A stretch of DNA of 64,000 bases from DVED01 sp963838375 (GCA_963838375.1 CAWIQY010000015.1:310001-374000); one strand, 5' to 3'. Shown: positions 47,851 to 57,440, counted from the first letter of the stretch. The notes: generated from the letters alone by a model not told the origin. Program-made: numbers and translations.

Positions 47851-48200
47851 ACTGTACCATCCTGTTTTGTGCCAGTTAGGGGAATGGGTGAAGCCGTAAA
47901 AAACAATTTTTAAATTGTCTACGGATCTCCCCCTCAACCCGATTTGCGGCGAAATTGCCTAAAATGCCGACTCGGTATGGATTTGCAGCCGATCGAGGGC
48001 CGGCTCTTTCCGGCACAGGATTGTCTGTGCCAGTAGGCACATTTTGCAGGTGTCTACCGACCCCCTTTGCATTTGAAATACTGGCAACAGCATGCCTCTG
48101 TAGCGCAAAGCAACTGCCTACAGTAGAAATGTAGACGGTTGAAAGAAACACAACTCGTCGCAGCATTTCAAGAAGCGCGATCTACCCGAGGCTAATTAGG
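47851..48200. other. Intergenic region upstream of hetZ
   Basis: About 350 bases with inverted motifs (GCCGGCTCTTTCCGGC at 47999-48014; AATTTTTAAATT near 47909) and the words CTGTAG/CTACAG repeated around 48100-48135. It may contain the hetZ promoter and leader. No coding gene. Confidence 0.35.
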
Positions 48201-49472
48201 ATGAATACCAAACTCGTTAATACTCCACTCTGTGCCAACTCCAACTCTCAAAACCCAATAGTTGCCAACTTGGCTGACTCGGACACTACCCAAAGAGAGC
48301 CCACCCCAGCCCAAATTGAAGCCCAAATCGAACAAGAGCGAGAAATCGAGGCATTCGCCCAATCAATTCAGACAGAATTGCAAGCGAGATTAAAGTCTTC
48401 GTCTCTCCCCCGCAATGGGGTTGCCATTGCTCAACGCATCGCCCGAGAAGTCGATCGGATCTGCCGCAAAAGCGATCGTATTCAAAATTCGGGTGACGTT
48501 GAGTCTTGGAAACTTTCTCTGGCTAACCATCGCTTGCAAAAAATCCTCGCCTATTACAGCCTGGGTTCCCAACGAGGACGGGTGGAACTGCACTCGAACC
48601 TGAGTACGATGGTATACCGTCATATTGCCCCCGCACACGCTCAGTTAGGTTTTCAGGCGCGTTATAACTTAATCGAAGATTTTCTCCAAGGCTTTTCGAT
48701 CGAAACCCTGCGGGCTTTTCGTCGGGAACACGAGGTAGTTGCCGACTATTGTCCTCGCACCCGCTTAGAGTTATCTGAATATATGGCATTTGCCGAGCAG
48801 TACGCCAAGCGCCGGATTTCCTTACCCGGACGCAATGCTCAACAGTTAATCATTCTGCGAGCTCAAGGCTTTGCCAAGGGTCAACCCCCGGAAACCTGCA
48901 TCGACCTGGAGTTGGCGATGGAGTCGGCAAAGGGCGAAGAAGGTGAACAGCACGGACGTTCCAGTGCGGTTCAGCAGGTGCGGGAACAAATGGTTGCCGA
49001 AGCCAACGATCCTTCTGAATCTGCGGTGCGCGATCGAGTTATCGACACGTTGATGGAATATTTTGAAGCGCAAGGTCAAGCCGATTGTATCGATTATCTC
49101 GTTCTCCGGTTACAAGATCTACCCGCGAACGAAATTGACGAAATTTTGGGTCTGTCTTCTCGGCAACGTGACTATCTGCAACAGCGCTTTAAATATCACG
49201 TGGAAAAGTTCTCTCGCACGAACAACTGGAAACTGGTTCATCAGTGGTTGGGTGCCGATCTAGACCAAAATTTGGGAATGTCTCCTCGGCAATGGCACGA
49301 GTTTCGCGATCGTCTCTCAGATGAGCAGCAACGCTTGCTAGATCTCAAACGTCACGGATCGGATGATGCTACCATTGCCAACTCGCTCAAATGTACGCCG
49401 AAACAAGCTCAAAAACGCTGGACGCAGTTGTTAGATTTGGCATGGCAAGCTCGGAATGTCTCGGAAGCTTAG
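48201..49472 (+). CDS. hetZ: HetZ family protein (heterocyst differentiation regulator homologue)
   Basis: A 423-residue protein that lines up with Anabaena HetZ: 'EVDRICRKSDRIQNSGDVESW', 'GSQRGRVELHSNLSTMVYRHI', 'LIEDFLQGFSIETLRAFRRE', 'RLELSEYMAFAEQYAKRRI', 'GRNAQQLIILRAQ', 'CIDYLVLRLQDLPANEIDEIL', 'RQRDYLQQRFKYH', and a C-terminal helix-turn-helix-like end. In Anabaena HetZ acts with HetR in early heterocyst commitment. Homologues exist in non-heterocystous filamentous species, where the role is unclear. hetP is not next to it. Confidence 0.88.
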   Translation: MNTKLVNTPLCANSNSQNPIVANLADSDTTQREPTPAQIEAQIEQEREIEAFAQSIQTELQARLKSSSLPRNGVAIAQRIAREVDRICRKSDRIQNSGDVESWKLSLANHRLQKILAYYSLGSQRGRVELHSNLSTMVYRHIAPAHAQLGFQARYNLIEDFLQGFSIETLRAFRREHEVVADYCPRTRLELSEYMAFAEQYAKRRISLPGRNAQQLIILRAQGFAKGQPPETCIDLELAMESAKGEEGEQHGRSSAVQQVREQMVAEANDPSESAVRDRVIDTLMEYFEAQGQADCIDYLVLRLQDLPANEIDEILGLSSRQRDYLQQRFKYHVEKFSRTNNWKLVHQWLGADLDQNLGMSPRQWHEFRDRLSDEQQRLLDLKRHGSDDATIANSLKCTPKQAQKRWTQLLDLAWQARNVSEA

Positions 49473-49615
49473 TAATAGTTGATGGTTGATGGTTGATGGT
49501 TAATAGTTGATAGTTGATGGTTAATAGTTGATAGTTGATGGTTGATGGTTAATAGTTGATAGTTGATGGTTGATGGTTAATAGTTAATAGTTGATAGTTG
49601 ATGGTTGATGGTTGA
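49473..49615. repeat. Heptanucleotide tandem repeat array (TTGATAG/TTGATGG)n
   Basis: About 140 bases made of ~19 degenerate 7-base units (GTTGATG, GTTGATA, GTTAATA) directly after the hetZ stop codon. Composition is purely repetitive; no coding content. Confidence 0.95.
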
Positions 49616-49632
49616 TAGCCACTAACCACTAG

Positions 49633-50576
49633 CTATTCCCGATTTCCACGAATTTGTTGGAGCAATCGATCGGTTTGCTCGACCCATTGAGTATTCCCCT
49701 GTTCCCGATACAATTCTCGGGCGTATTGTAAAACTCGTAAAGCTTCCGAGGGACGATTCAATCCGATAAATGCGAGTCCCGCGCCATAATAGGCGTTAGC
49801 ATAACGCGGGGAAACTTCTACAGCTTGGCGGAAAGATTCCAGCGCATCTTCTAATTTTTCTTCGTTTAATAATGTTGCGCCGAGTTGATAGTGAGCTTCG
49901 GCATATCTGGGGTTAATTTCGATCGCCTTGCGAAATGCAGATTTTGCACTGCGGATTTTGCCTTGCAGAACGTACATCCGCCCAAGATGATAGGTAGGTT
50001 CGGGGGCATTGGCACTGTAGCGGGTGGCTTTTTGCTAGGGTGTCGATCGCTTCGTCAATGAGTCCTTGCTGCCCCTGTACCAGTCCTAAATTGTAGTAGG
50101 CAACCCCCAGTTCGTCATCGAGTTCGATCGCCCGTTCTAGGTAAACTGTTGCCTGCTCTAAGTTATTGGTTTCCAGCATCAGCGCGCCCAAATTAGCGTA
50201 GGCAAGGGCAAAATCGGCATCGACACGAATGGCTTGGGCAAACGCTTCTGCGGCGGGTTGGATCTGACCGATCTGCCGTAGAGATAGACCGAGATTGTAA
50301 TGGGCTGGGGCTAAAAACGGATCGAGCCTGGCAGCTTCTCTAAAAGCCACGATCGCCTCGGGAATGCGGTTGTTTTGAACCAGTTGCAGAGCCTTGGTTC
50401 AATCGATCGATGGCTTGGAGTTGTGCGGAAGATTGGACGATTTCAGATGGCGATTTGGGAAATCGTTCTCGTGCCACAACTGGGACGGAAATTCCGGCAT
50501 AATCGCGGCGATCGCTATAAAACCGCAGATTCTTAACCCTCGATCGTACTCGACTTTTCAACGATAAAAACCCCAT
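49633..50576 (-). pseudogene. TPR repeat protein, frame broken at two places
   Basis: Three frames join into one protein of about 313 residues. It starts MGFLSLKSRVRSRVKNLRFY, then, after removal of one extra G near 50396, 'ALQLVQNNRIPEAIVAFREAARLDP', followed by at least six TPRs ('HYNLGLSLRQIGQIQPAAEAFAQAI'...). A second extra base in an A5 run near 50031 must be removed to reach 'YHLGRMYVLQGKIRSAKSAFRKAIEINP' and the end 'LLQQIRGNRE'. TPR proteins mediate protein interactions; partner unknown. Its start is 12 bases from the mscS stop, so the two may be co-transcribed. Confidence 0.8.
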
Positions 50577-50588
50577 TTAATAGACCTC

Positions 50589-52433
50589 TTAGTTGGCAAT
50601 AAAGTTATTATGCCGTTTGCCATCTACCATTTGACGTTTTCCATTCAAGGCGATGGTATGATGGGGCAATCCAATTTCGATTCCTGCCTCTTCCAGGGCT
50701 AATTTTAAACGACGGCGAAACTCTCGCGCCACATTCCATTGCTGCAATGGTTGGGTTTTGATCCATGTCCGAATCAACATTCCTTCGGAATCAAGTCGAT
50801 CGATCCCCAAGACTTCGGGCAATTCGAGAATCCGATCGCTCCAGTTGGGATCTCGGTACAAAGCTTCACCAACTTGATGGATCGTTTCCATGGCGCGATC
50901 GGGATCGGCGTCCCCCGCCACCGTCACCGTCAAGTCTACTCGTGACCATTCTTTCGATAAATTTTCTACCACGGTAATCTCGCTATTGGGAATCGTAATT
51001 AAACGTCCTTCTGGGTTGCGAAGCTGAGTAATCCGCAAGTTCATATACTCCACAAACCCATCTTTGCCATTAACCACAATGACATCGCCTACAGCAAACT
51101 GATCTTCCATCAAAATCAAGAAGCCGTTAATGGCGTCTTTGAGAACACTTTGGGCGGCAAAGGAAAATGCCAAACCGACTAATCCTGCCCCAGCAATTAA
51201 AGGGCTGATATTGACACCTAATAATAACAGTCCCACCAAAATTCCCACGACAACGCAGGTCAATGCCGCAATACTTTTCAAAACGGGGGCTAGGGTATTG
51301 AACCGCAATTCTCGTCGCCGAGAGGTTCGGTAATCCAGAAATTCTCCCTTCTCTAATGCGGCAAAAAAGCGATCGATCGACAGACGACTCACCCGCAGGG
51401 CAATGTACGTGATAACAGCCGTAGCGATCGCGATCGACGGTTTGGCAAAAATCAGCGGTTGCAGCCAGCGAGTTTGGGGAAATAGTCCCAAGGCAAAAGA
51501 TGTCGCGCCACCCCAAATGAAAAGTTGTCCGATTTTCAGGATTCGCCACTGCAAATCTAGCCAATTGCGTCGCTGGCGCTTGTCAAACTCGTATTGCAGG
51601 GAAAAAATGGGTAACCCTTCCCAGACTTTACTTTTGGGTGAGGATTTCGCTCTTTGGGAAGTGGCAACTGCCGATGAGGTGGGGGTTTCTTCGAGGGCGA
51701 TGCTGTCGCGTTTGGCTTTCAGGCGGCGCTGCTTGAAATTGGTAATCCCACTTAAAACGATCGCACCCCCAAAAATGCCGATCGCGATCGCTCCTTGCTT
51801 CAGTAAATAGTCGGGTTGGCGCTCCTGCACAGCGCGTTTGAGGACCGTTTGTAAAATATCGCTCAGTTGTTTGGCACGGGCTTCGGCTTGCCAGGTTAAG
51901 GCTTCTATGTCGCTTTTGGGATTGGCATCGAGGGGAAGTGGTGCGAGTTTGGCATCGAGGCTGGTGACGGTGACGATCGTCTCCTCTTGCGGTTTTTCCG
52001 ATTCTTCGGACGAGACAATCTGGAACTTCGCATAGACAACGGGCTGTTTGTTGAGAATTTTGTACGTCACTTCCAGAGTCTGCGGATCGATATCGCTGCG
52101 AAGGATTTTGTAGAGATTCTGCTCGATATCGCGTTGCCGCAGTTCGATCGGCGATCGGGTTTGGGCATCGGCATCGGCTTGAGAAACTGGAACACCGGCG
52201 ATCTGGAAAATTTGGCGTCCGTCTAACCACACCGATCGCATCTCTAAACCTACCGTTGGCTCGGGGGTTAAAATGTTGGTGAGTCCCGGTAGGGGGGGGA
52301 TTTGTCCCCATGCGGGTGGGACGAAGGTTAGAGTACAGGCGATCGTACCCAAGAGTACAAAGCGACCGAGATCCCTAACAATTAAAGTGTGCCAAGGGAA
52401 GGCAAGCCGGAAAAAATTGGGTTTTTGTGTCAT
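50589..52433 (-). CDS. MscS family mechanosensitive channel, long form
   Basis: A 614-residue channel with a signal peptide (FVLLGTIACTLTFVPPAWGQ), a periplasmic domain of about 170 residues, several helices, and the MscS pore region 'LLLGVNISPLIAGAGLVGLAFSFAAQSVLKDAINGFLI', followed by the beta domain 'FAVGDVIVVNGKDGFVEYMNLRITQLRNPEGRLITIPNSEI' and the C-terminal domain. Paralogue of the channel at 20606, with longer membrane and periplasmic regions. Osmotic protection is the family role. Confidence 0.92.
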   Translation of the reverse strand: MTQKPNFFRLAFPWHTLIVRDLGRFVLLGTIACTLTFVPPAWGQIPPLPGLTNILTPEPTVGLEMRSVWLDGRQIFQIAGVPVSQADADAQTRSPIELRQRDIEQNLYKILRSDIDPQTLEVTYKILNKQPVVYAKFQIVSSEESEKPQEETIVTVTSLDAKLAPLPLDANPKSDIEALTWQAEARAKQLSDILQTVLKRAVQERQPDYLLKQGAIAIGIFGGAIVLSGITNFKQRRLKAKRDSIALEETPTSSAVATSQRAKSSPKSKVWEGLPIFSLQYEFDKRQRRNWLDLQWRILKIGQLFIWGGATSFALGLFPQTRWLQPLIFAKPSIAIATAVITYIALRVSRLSIDRFFAALEKGEFLDYRTSRRRELRFNTLAPVLKSIAALTCVVVGILVGLLLLGVNISPLIAGAGLVGLAFSFAAQSVLKDAINGFLILMEDQFAVGDVIVVNGKDGFVEYMNLRITQLRNPEGRLITIPNSEITVVENLSKEWSRVDLTVTVAGDADPDRAMETIHQVGEALYRDPNWSDRILELPEVLGIDRLDSEGMLIRTWIKTQPLQQWNVAREFRRRLKLALEEAGIEIGLPHHTIALNGKRQMVDGKRHNNFIAN

Positions 52434-52529
52434 GGCGTCGATTCAAAGCCTTTACCAAGTCTCTTCAACTTTACAAAAGTTTACTTTGATCGCCAAATTT
52501 TGCCTGCTGTCCGAGAAAAACACCTAAAA

Positions 52530-52735
52530 AATAAAAAGCCCCCATTAGAGCTAGCAAAATGGGGGAAAGTTGATTAAGGCTTATGTCTGTTCTTGTAGAG
52601 TAATCTTTTTGCAATCTTCGAGACTTCACCCATTTGGGTGATTTTCAGGTCATCTGATTGGTTCACCCGATCGGGTGAGGGTAGTTTTTTCTAACTCTCC
52701 CACCACTCGATCGAGACCCAAACAGAGATTCTTAT
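52530..52735 (-). ncRNA. Candidate small RNA or structured leader upstream of the long mscS gene
   Basis: On the minus strand a TATAAG box near 52735 precedes about 200 bases with two palindromic stems (CACCCGATCGGGTG at 52666-52679 and CACCCAAATGGGTG near 52628-52641) and a 7-bp hairpin CCCCCAT / ATGGGGG followed by CTTTTTATTTTTT (52528-52565). The last is a convincing factor-independent terminator with no coding gene upstream on that strand. It could be a free small RNA or a premature terminator of mscS. Confidence 0.4.
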
Positions 52736-52828
52736 ACCATATAGTTTTGTTTTTTGCTGCTTACGTTACATATTTTTAACAATAACCCCTCTACACTCAA
52801 CATAATGCGATGAACGAGAGAAAGTCTC

Positions 52829-53269
52829 ATGAGTCTGACTCGTCAAATTGAAATTCGGTCTTTAGATTCTTTTAAAGGCGGGATGGTGGAATTCTACACC
52901 CCGCAATCCAGCCATGAAACCATCTTGGTGCAGATTGCACCCCACACCCTCGACGATTTGTTCGTGCATCATTTCCAAACCGACCAACTTTTGGTTGTGC
53001 GCGGTAGTTTTGTCTTAGTTATCTTACAAAATCGCCAGTATCGCTATATTCCTCTGAGTCAATACCATCCTCAAGTTGTTCAGATTCCGTCCGGAGTTCC
53101 CCATGGTGCGATCAATTTAAGTTCGGAACCTTGTGTTCTCGTGAACGCTGTCTTGCGCCATGGCACACCTCAGGAAAGAGATTACCGTCCCCTCAAACAA
53201 CCTTTTCCCTACGATCTCGATGCTGCGAAAACCACTTTAGATCAACTCCATATATCGGCGGCGACTTGA
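52829..53269 (+). CDS. Cupin-domain protein (RmlC-like fold)
   Basis: A 146-residue single-cupin protein: 'ETILVQIAPHTLDDLFVHHFQTDQLLVVRGSFVLVIL' and 'YIPLSQYHPQVVQIPSGVPHGAINLSSEPCVLVNAVLRHG' give the two cupin motifs with candidate metal-binding His residues. Substrate unknown; the shape resembles dTDP-sugar epimerase-like cupins without their catalytic set. ATG at 52829, good ribosome-binding site (GAGAAAG). Confidence 0.8.
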   Translation: MSLTRQIEIRSLDSFKGGMVEFYTPQSSHETILVQIAPHTLDDLFVHHFQTDQLLVVRGSFVLVILQNRQYRYIPLSQYHPQVVQIPSGVPHGAINLSSEPCVLVNAVLRHGTPQERDYRPLKQPFPYDLDAAKTTLDQLHISAAT

Positions 53270-53738
53270 AAATGAATCGGTGGATTGAAGTCTATTTATG
53301 TATAAATTCCAACATTTTATCAATTGGACTCCGGATCGATTAACAATTTGTCTGTATATATACTGATATATACGGAACATATACGTAGAGTTTTGCGCAA
53401 GGGTAACACAGACTAGTGCAATATGTTAAGAGATTTCAGGGTGACAAAAGCTCCATCTAACAACCCTAAATTACCTGTGCTAGGTAACTCAAGCCTCCTA
53501 CTCACACTATAAGACCTCAGCTATTTTGGGGTGTGCGGATATCCAAGAGACATACCAGATGCTGGCGTATTTTAAAGATTCGACAAACTATGCCTGTAAG
53601 AGAGTTCAAGTATTGACGATACATTTTTCCTTGGTTAGATTGTTAGTAACGAAAGCTCGAAATCAGAAAAACGGACGAAACAAAAATATTTAAGTCCTAT
53701 CTGAGGTAGAGAAATTGTAATCTTGCTGAGTCCTACTT
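53270..53738. other. Intergenic region upstream of the lasso peptide operon
   Basis: About 470 bases with no ORF. It holds an A/T-rich segment with repeated TATATA words (53350-53380) and probably the promoter of the lasso genes. A palindromic-looking TACCTGTGCTAGGTA occurs at 53471-53485. Confidence 0.4.
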
Positions 53739-54029
53739 ATGATCTCCAAGTCATCAACGGTTGTCGCTGTGCCAGAACAAGTCTCTTCAGATTTAGCTGA
53801 AGAATCAGTGATTCTGAATTTAAAATCGGGTATGTACTATGGACTCAATGCTGTCGGATCTTGGGTTTGGAATAAAATTCAAGAACCTCAAACGGTTAGT
53901 TCTTTGCAAGAAGAAATGCTGAGTAAATACCAGATAAAACCCGAACTTTGCGAGCAAGATCTGTTCGCTCTCTTACAAGATTTAGTTGCTGCTGAATTAA
54001 TCGAGGTTCAGGATGAAGCAGCGGCTTGA
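53739..54029 (+). CDS. Lasso peptide B1 protein (PqqD-like RiPP recognition element)
   Basis: A 96-residue PqqD-family protein: 'ESVILNLKSGMYYGLNAVGSWVWNKIQEPQTVSSL' is the typical strand-turn-helix of an RRE. In lasso pathways B1 binds the leader's Y-x2-P-x-L motif and presents the precursor to the B2 peptidase. It overlaps B2 by 17 bases, and B2 overlaps C, so B1-B2-C form one coupled unit. First gene of the locus. Confidence 0.9.
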   Translation: MISKSSTVVAVPEQVSSDLAEESVILNLKSGMYYGLNAVGSWVWNKIQEPQTVSSLQEEMLSKYQIKPELCEQDLFALLQDLVAAELIEVQDEAAA

Positions 54030-54453
54030 GTGGCTCGCTCAAAAGTGTCTCGATCGCAAACTGATTCTCGACACCTTTATTCTGTTGGGAGCGATCAGGC
54101 TAGGGTTACGGTTTCTTCCCTTCCAAACCTTACAAAACAAACTCGAAACCACCAGCCATTTTTTTCCCAAGACTCAAGAGAAACTTTCCGTTGGAAAAAT
54201 CATTTGGGTCGTTAATGCTAGTAGTCGCTATATGCCGGGTGGTGTCAAATGTTTAGCTCGTGCCTTGACTGCACAAGTCCTTATGAGGCAACACGATCAT
54301 CAAGGCGAACTTCGCATCGGTGTTGCCAAAGGAGAAACCGGAGAATTAGAAGCTCACGCTTGGATCGAACATCGAGGAAGAGTTGTGATCGGCAATCTCA
54401 GTGACTTGCAACGTTACGTCCCCATGCCATCTTTTAAAGGCAGTAGATTATGA
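54013..54453 (+). CDS. Lasso peptide B2 leader peptidase (transglutaminase-like)
   Basis: A 146-residue B2 protein. The transglutaminase-like Cys-His-Asp triad is visible: Cys in 'MPGGVKCLARALTAQVLM', His in 'LEAHAWIEHRGRVVIGN', followed by Asp in 'SDLQRY'. B2 cleaves the leader two residues after the conserved Thr, exposing the N-terminal amine for ring closure. The stop overlaps the start of the cyclase gene (ATGA). Length is normal for split B2 proteins. Confidence 0.92.
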   Translation: MKQRLEWLAQKCLDRKLILDTFILLGAIRLGLRFLPFQTLQNKLETTSHFFPKTQEKLSVGKIIWVVNASSRYMPGGVKCLARALTAQVLMRQHDHQGELRIGVAKGETGELEAHAWIEHRGRVVIGNLSDLQRYVPMPSFKGSRL

Positions 54454-56469
54454 GTGGTATTGTTGGTATCTTTAATCTAGACGATCGAACAGTCGATCGA
54501 CAACAACTCGATCGCATGGTGGATGTTCTGGCACATCGCGGACCCGACGGTGCAAACATCTGGAGTGAAGGTTCTGTTGGTTTCGGTCATCGGATGCTGT
54601 GGACAACTCCCGAGTCTCTGCTGGAAACATTCCCTTTAGCGAACACTACGGGTAATGTAGTTCTCACCTCTGATGCTCGCATCGACAATCGCGACGAGTT
54701 GATTCAAAAGCTCGATCTCACAGATCGACCTGCTGAAAAGATTACAGATAGCCAACTGATTCTTTCTGCCTACGAAAAATGGGGTGAAAATTGCCCGCAA
54801 TATCTCTTAGGGGATTTTGCCTTCGCCATTTGGGATGGACGCCAGCAAAGCCTTTTTTGCGCCAGAGATCACTTCGGAGTTAAGCCGCTTTACTACCACT
54901 ATCAACCCGGTAAAGCATTTTACTTCGCCTCCGAAATCAAAGCACTTCTGAGTTTGCCAGAAATTCCCCATCGCGTCAACGAAGTCAGAATTGCTGACTA
55001 CCTCGCACCGATGCTAAAAGACCAATGCATCACGGCATATGAAGGAATTTTCCGACTGCCTCCGGCGCAGATGATGACGGTGAAGTGCTAGGGGTGAAAT
55101 CCATAGACAAACTTACTGGACTCTGGAAATCAAAGAAGAGCTACACTTGGGTTCTGATGAAGAGTATGCCGCAGCCTTTAGAGAAATTTTCACTGAAGCC
55201 GTGCGTTGCCGTCTGCGAAGTGCATTTTCTGTGGGTTCCCACCTCAGTGGTGGACTGGATTCCTCCTCTGTCACCTGTGTTGCTCGCAATCTGCTGCGAT
55301 CGCAAGGAACTAAGCTACACAGCTTCTCTAATGTCTTTGACACAGTGACTGAATGCGATGAGCGCCAGTTTATCGATCCGATTGTCGCACAAGGCGGTCT
55401 GACTCCGCACTATTTACACCCCGATCGTACTGGACCTCTATCGCAATGGGAAGATATTTTTCCTGCCGATGAAGAACCCTGCTTGATTGGTGCCAATGGT
55501 TATCTCGTCTGGGGTCTCAACCGTGCGGCACAGGATGTAGGCGTCCGAGTCGTACTCGATGGATTTGATGGCGATACCACCGTGTCTCACGGTATGGGGT
55601 ACTTTGCAGAATTGGCACGTCAAGGGAAATGGGAAACGTTTATGGCGGAAGCCAAGGCAATTTGTCAGCACTTTGAAACATCACCGGCATCCATTTTGCA
55701 ACGGTATGGGTTAACTTACCTCGAAGAATTGGCACAACAGTGGAAATGGCTGGCATTTGCCAAAACCCTGCGCGGCATCGGCAAGCATTTCAAAATTACC
55801 TCTTACCCAAAGCTGTTGGTGCGCTACGGTCTCAAACCGATTCTGCCATCGTCGTTACTGAAAGTTTTCCGCTTTCTGCGCGGACGCAATGGGAATCATA
55901 CACCGAATTGGGTCAATCCCAATTTCTCTGACCGCATCGGGATCGACGATCGCATCCGAGATCTCGATCCGCTGATGCCTCCAGCAAAAAGCGATGGAGA
56001 AGAGCAATGGCGAGCCTTTAATTCAGGGGGATTGACCCTCGTTCTAGAACAAGGCGATCGCGGTGCTGCCGCCTGTGCGATGGAAGCTCGTCATCCTTTC
56101 ATGGATAAGCGACTGATCGAGTTTTGTATAGCACTACCCGCCTCCCAAAAGTTAAAGCAGGGATGGACGCGCTCCATTATGCGGCAAGCTATGCAGGGCA
56201 TTCTCCCGAAAGCTGTGCAATGGCGGGGTAGCAAAACCAATATGATGCCTAATTGCTTGTATGGGTTATTGCAGTACAACCAAAAGTTGCTTGATGAAGT
56301 GGTGATGATGCAGGCAGAAACGATCGCACCTTACATCGACTTAGATACACTCCGTCAGTCTTACAAGCGACTCGTTCTCAGTGGCAAAGCAACGGACGAA
56401 GATTTCAGCCAAGTTTGGCAAGCCACCGGACTGGCTCTGTGGCTGCGCCAGATGCAGACGACACCATAA
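54450..56469 (+). pseudogene. Lasso cyclase C (asparagine-synthetase-like), one extra base in this sequence
   Basis: Two frames give a 672-residue protein: an N-terminal glutaminase-like domain (MSGIVGIFNLDDRTVD... RGPDGANIW ... ARDHFGVKPLYYHY) and a C-terminal synthetase domain with the ATP motif 'HLSGGLDSSSV' and 'EARHPFMDKRLIEFCIALP'. Position 2 is Ser instead of the catalytic Cys, so it cannot use glutamine, as expected for lasso cyclases. The frame breaks at 55083-55084: dropping one A (GTGAAGTGC to GTGAGTGC) joins ...MMTV to SARGEIHRQTYWTLE. The cyclase adenylates the ring Asp and forms the macrolactam. Confidence 0.9.
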
Positions 56470-56581
56470 GTTCGGACTAGGGGCAGGATTTGCCTGTTCC
56501 TACCTGACCTTAAGGTCATTCTGTATAGCTGTCTGATGACAGATAGTCAAACACACGCAAAACTAAGGAAAATTGTCAAAC

Positions 56582-56752
56582 ATGAAAAACACCTACACCA
56601 CTCCCCAACTCACCGTTCACGGTAACGTCGAAGAAATCACCCAAGCTTTTGGTCGCTCTCCAGCCCAGGACACCTGGGTAGCCGGTCAATCTAACGTTGA
56701 CCAGGGCGGTCATTCTACGGGTTCCATCGACGGCGTTATCGTTCCTCAATAA
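56582..56752 (+). CDS. Lasso peptide precursor A1 (56 aa)
   Basis: ATG at 56582 with AAGGA 14 bases upstream. The leader begins MKNTYTTPQLTVHGNVEEIT and fits the recognition pattern Y5-x2-P8-x-L10-x3-G14-x5-T20. With Thr20 as the penultimate leader residue, cleavage after Gln21 gives a 35-residue core starting AFGRSPAQDTWVAG. Asp at core position 9 suits an Ala1-Asp9 nine-member ring; Trp11 could be a steric plug. The core has an unusually long tail ending GVIVPQ. The gene sits between the cyclase and kinase genes, the normal place for A. Chemistry is inferred. Confidence 0.88.
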   Translation: MKNTYTTPQLTVHGNVEEITQAFGRSPAQDTWVAGQSNVDQGGHSTGSIDGVIVPQ

Positions 56753-56859
56753 TAAGCTGAAGACGGCTTGAGTTCGCACTTTTCTTTGACCGCAACCTGT
56801 CGAATGACAGAGCCAATTTACTAGTCAAACACACGCAAAACTAAGGGAAATTGTCAAAC

Positions 56860-57030
56860 ATGAAAAACACCTACACCACTCCCCAACTCACCGTTCACGG
56901 TAACGTCGAAGAAATCACTCGAGCGTTTGGTCGCTCTCCAGCCCAGGACACCTGGGTAGCCGGTCAATCTAACGTTGACCAGGGCGGTCATTCTACAGGT
57001 TCCATCGATGGCGTTATCGTTCCTCAATAA
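56860..57030 (+). CDS. Lasso peptide precursor A2 (56 aa), core identical to A1
   Basis: Second copy of the precursor, ATG at 56860. The amino-acid sequence equals A1 except residue 21, the last leader residue, which is Arg instead of Gln (EEITRAFG against EEITQAFG). All other base differences are silent, so the 35-residue core is under apparent constraint or the duplication is recent. Both copies would give the same product, with the change placed exactly at the predicted cleavage site. Confidence 0.88.
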   Translation: MKNTYTTPQLTVHGNVEEITRAFGRSPAQDTWVAGQSNVDQGGHSTGSIDGVIVPQ

Positions 57031-57140
57031 TAAGCTGAAGACGGCTTGAGTTCGCACTCTTCTCGAAAGACTAAATTCAAAGAACTGCCATTCTCGATTT
57101 AGCTATCTTTCAGAGATACGATATGGATCCCAAGCAAAGC

Positions 57141-57184
57141 GTGGGCGTAATAAAACTTACCTTAAGGTTTACGCCCACTTTTTC
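57141..57184 (+). terminator. Terminator after the precursor genes
   Basis: Ten-base inverted repeat GTGGGCGTAA / TTACGCCCAC (loop about 18 bases) followed by TTTTT. It would end transcripts that carry the precursor genes and could set a higher dose of precursor over downstream genes. Confidence 0.8.
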
Positions 57185-57440
57185 CTCAGTATTCAGAAAC
57201 GGTTGGTAGTCCATTCAAAGTCTTGAACAATTAACTGGAAAGTCGAATAGAATTTTTCTCAGTTCAGAACAGACTACCAGCCAAGCTTTAAGTTTTTTAG
57301 TAAGTATTTCAGTTGATTGAAAAACGACTTGGAACAAGTATTCCTCATTTACCGTTTTTTGTCAACTCTGAAACGCCACTTCTGAAATATTTCTTAACTC
57401 TTCTCGCCATTGGGTTGCTAGTGCAGTGTCATATAGAAAA

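Larger units (their letters stand above)
56544..57058 (+). repeat. Tandem duplication containing the two precursor genes
   Basis: Two near-identical direct repeats of about 237 bases (56544-56780 and 56822-57058, offset 278) include the ribosome-binding site, the whole precursor gene and about 30 bases downstream. They differ at only a handful of positions, showing recent duplication. Confidence 0.95.

Noticed and set aside
49473..49615. Possible CRISPR array
   Set aside because: Period is 7 bases with no spacers; it is a short tandem repeat, and no cas gene is present.
56576..57057. Two 67-codon minus-strand frames that mirror each other
   Set aside because: They are antisense to the duplicated lasso precursor genes and look 'conserved' only because the DNA is duplicated.
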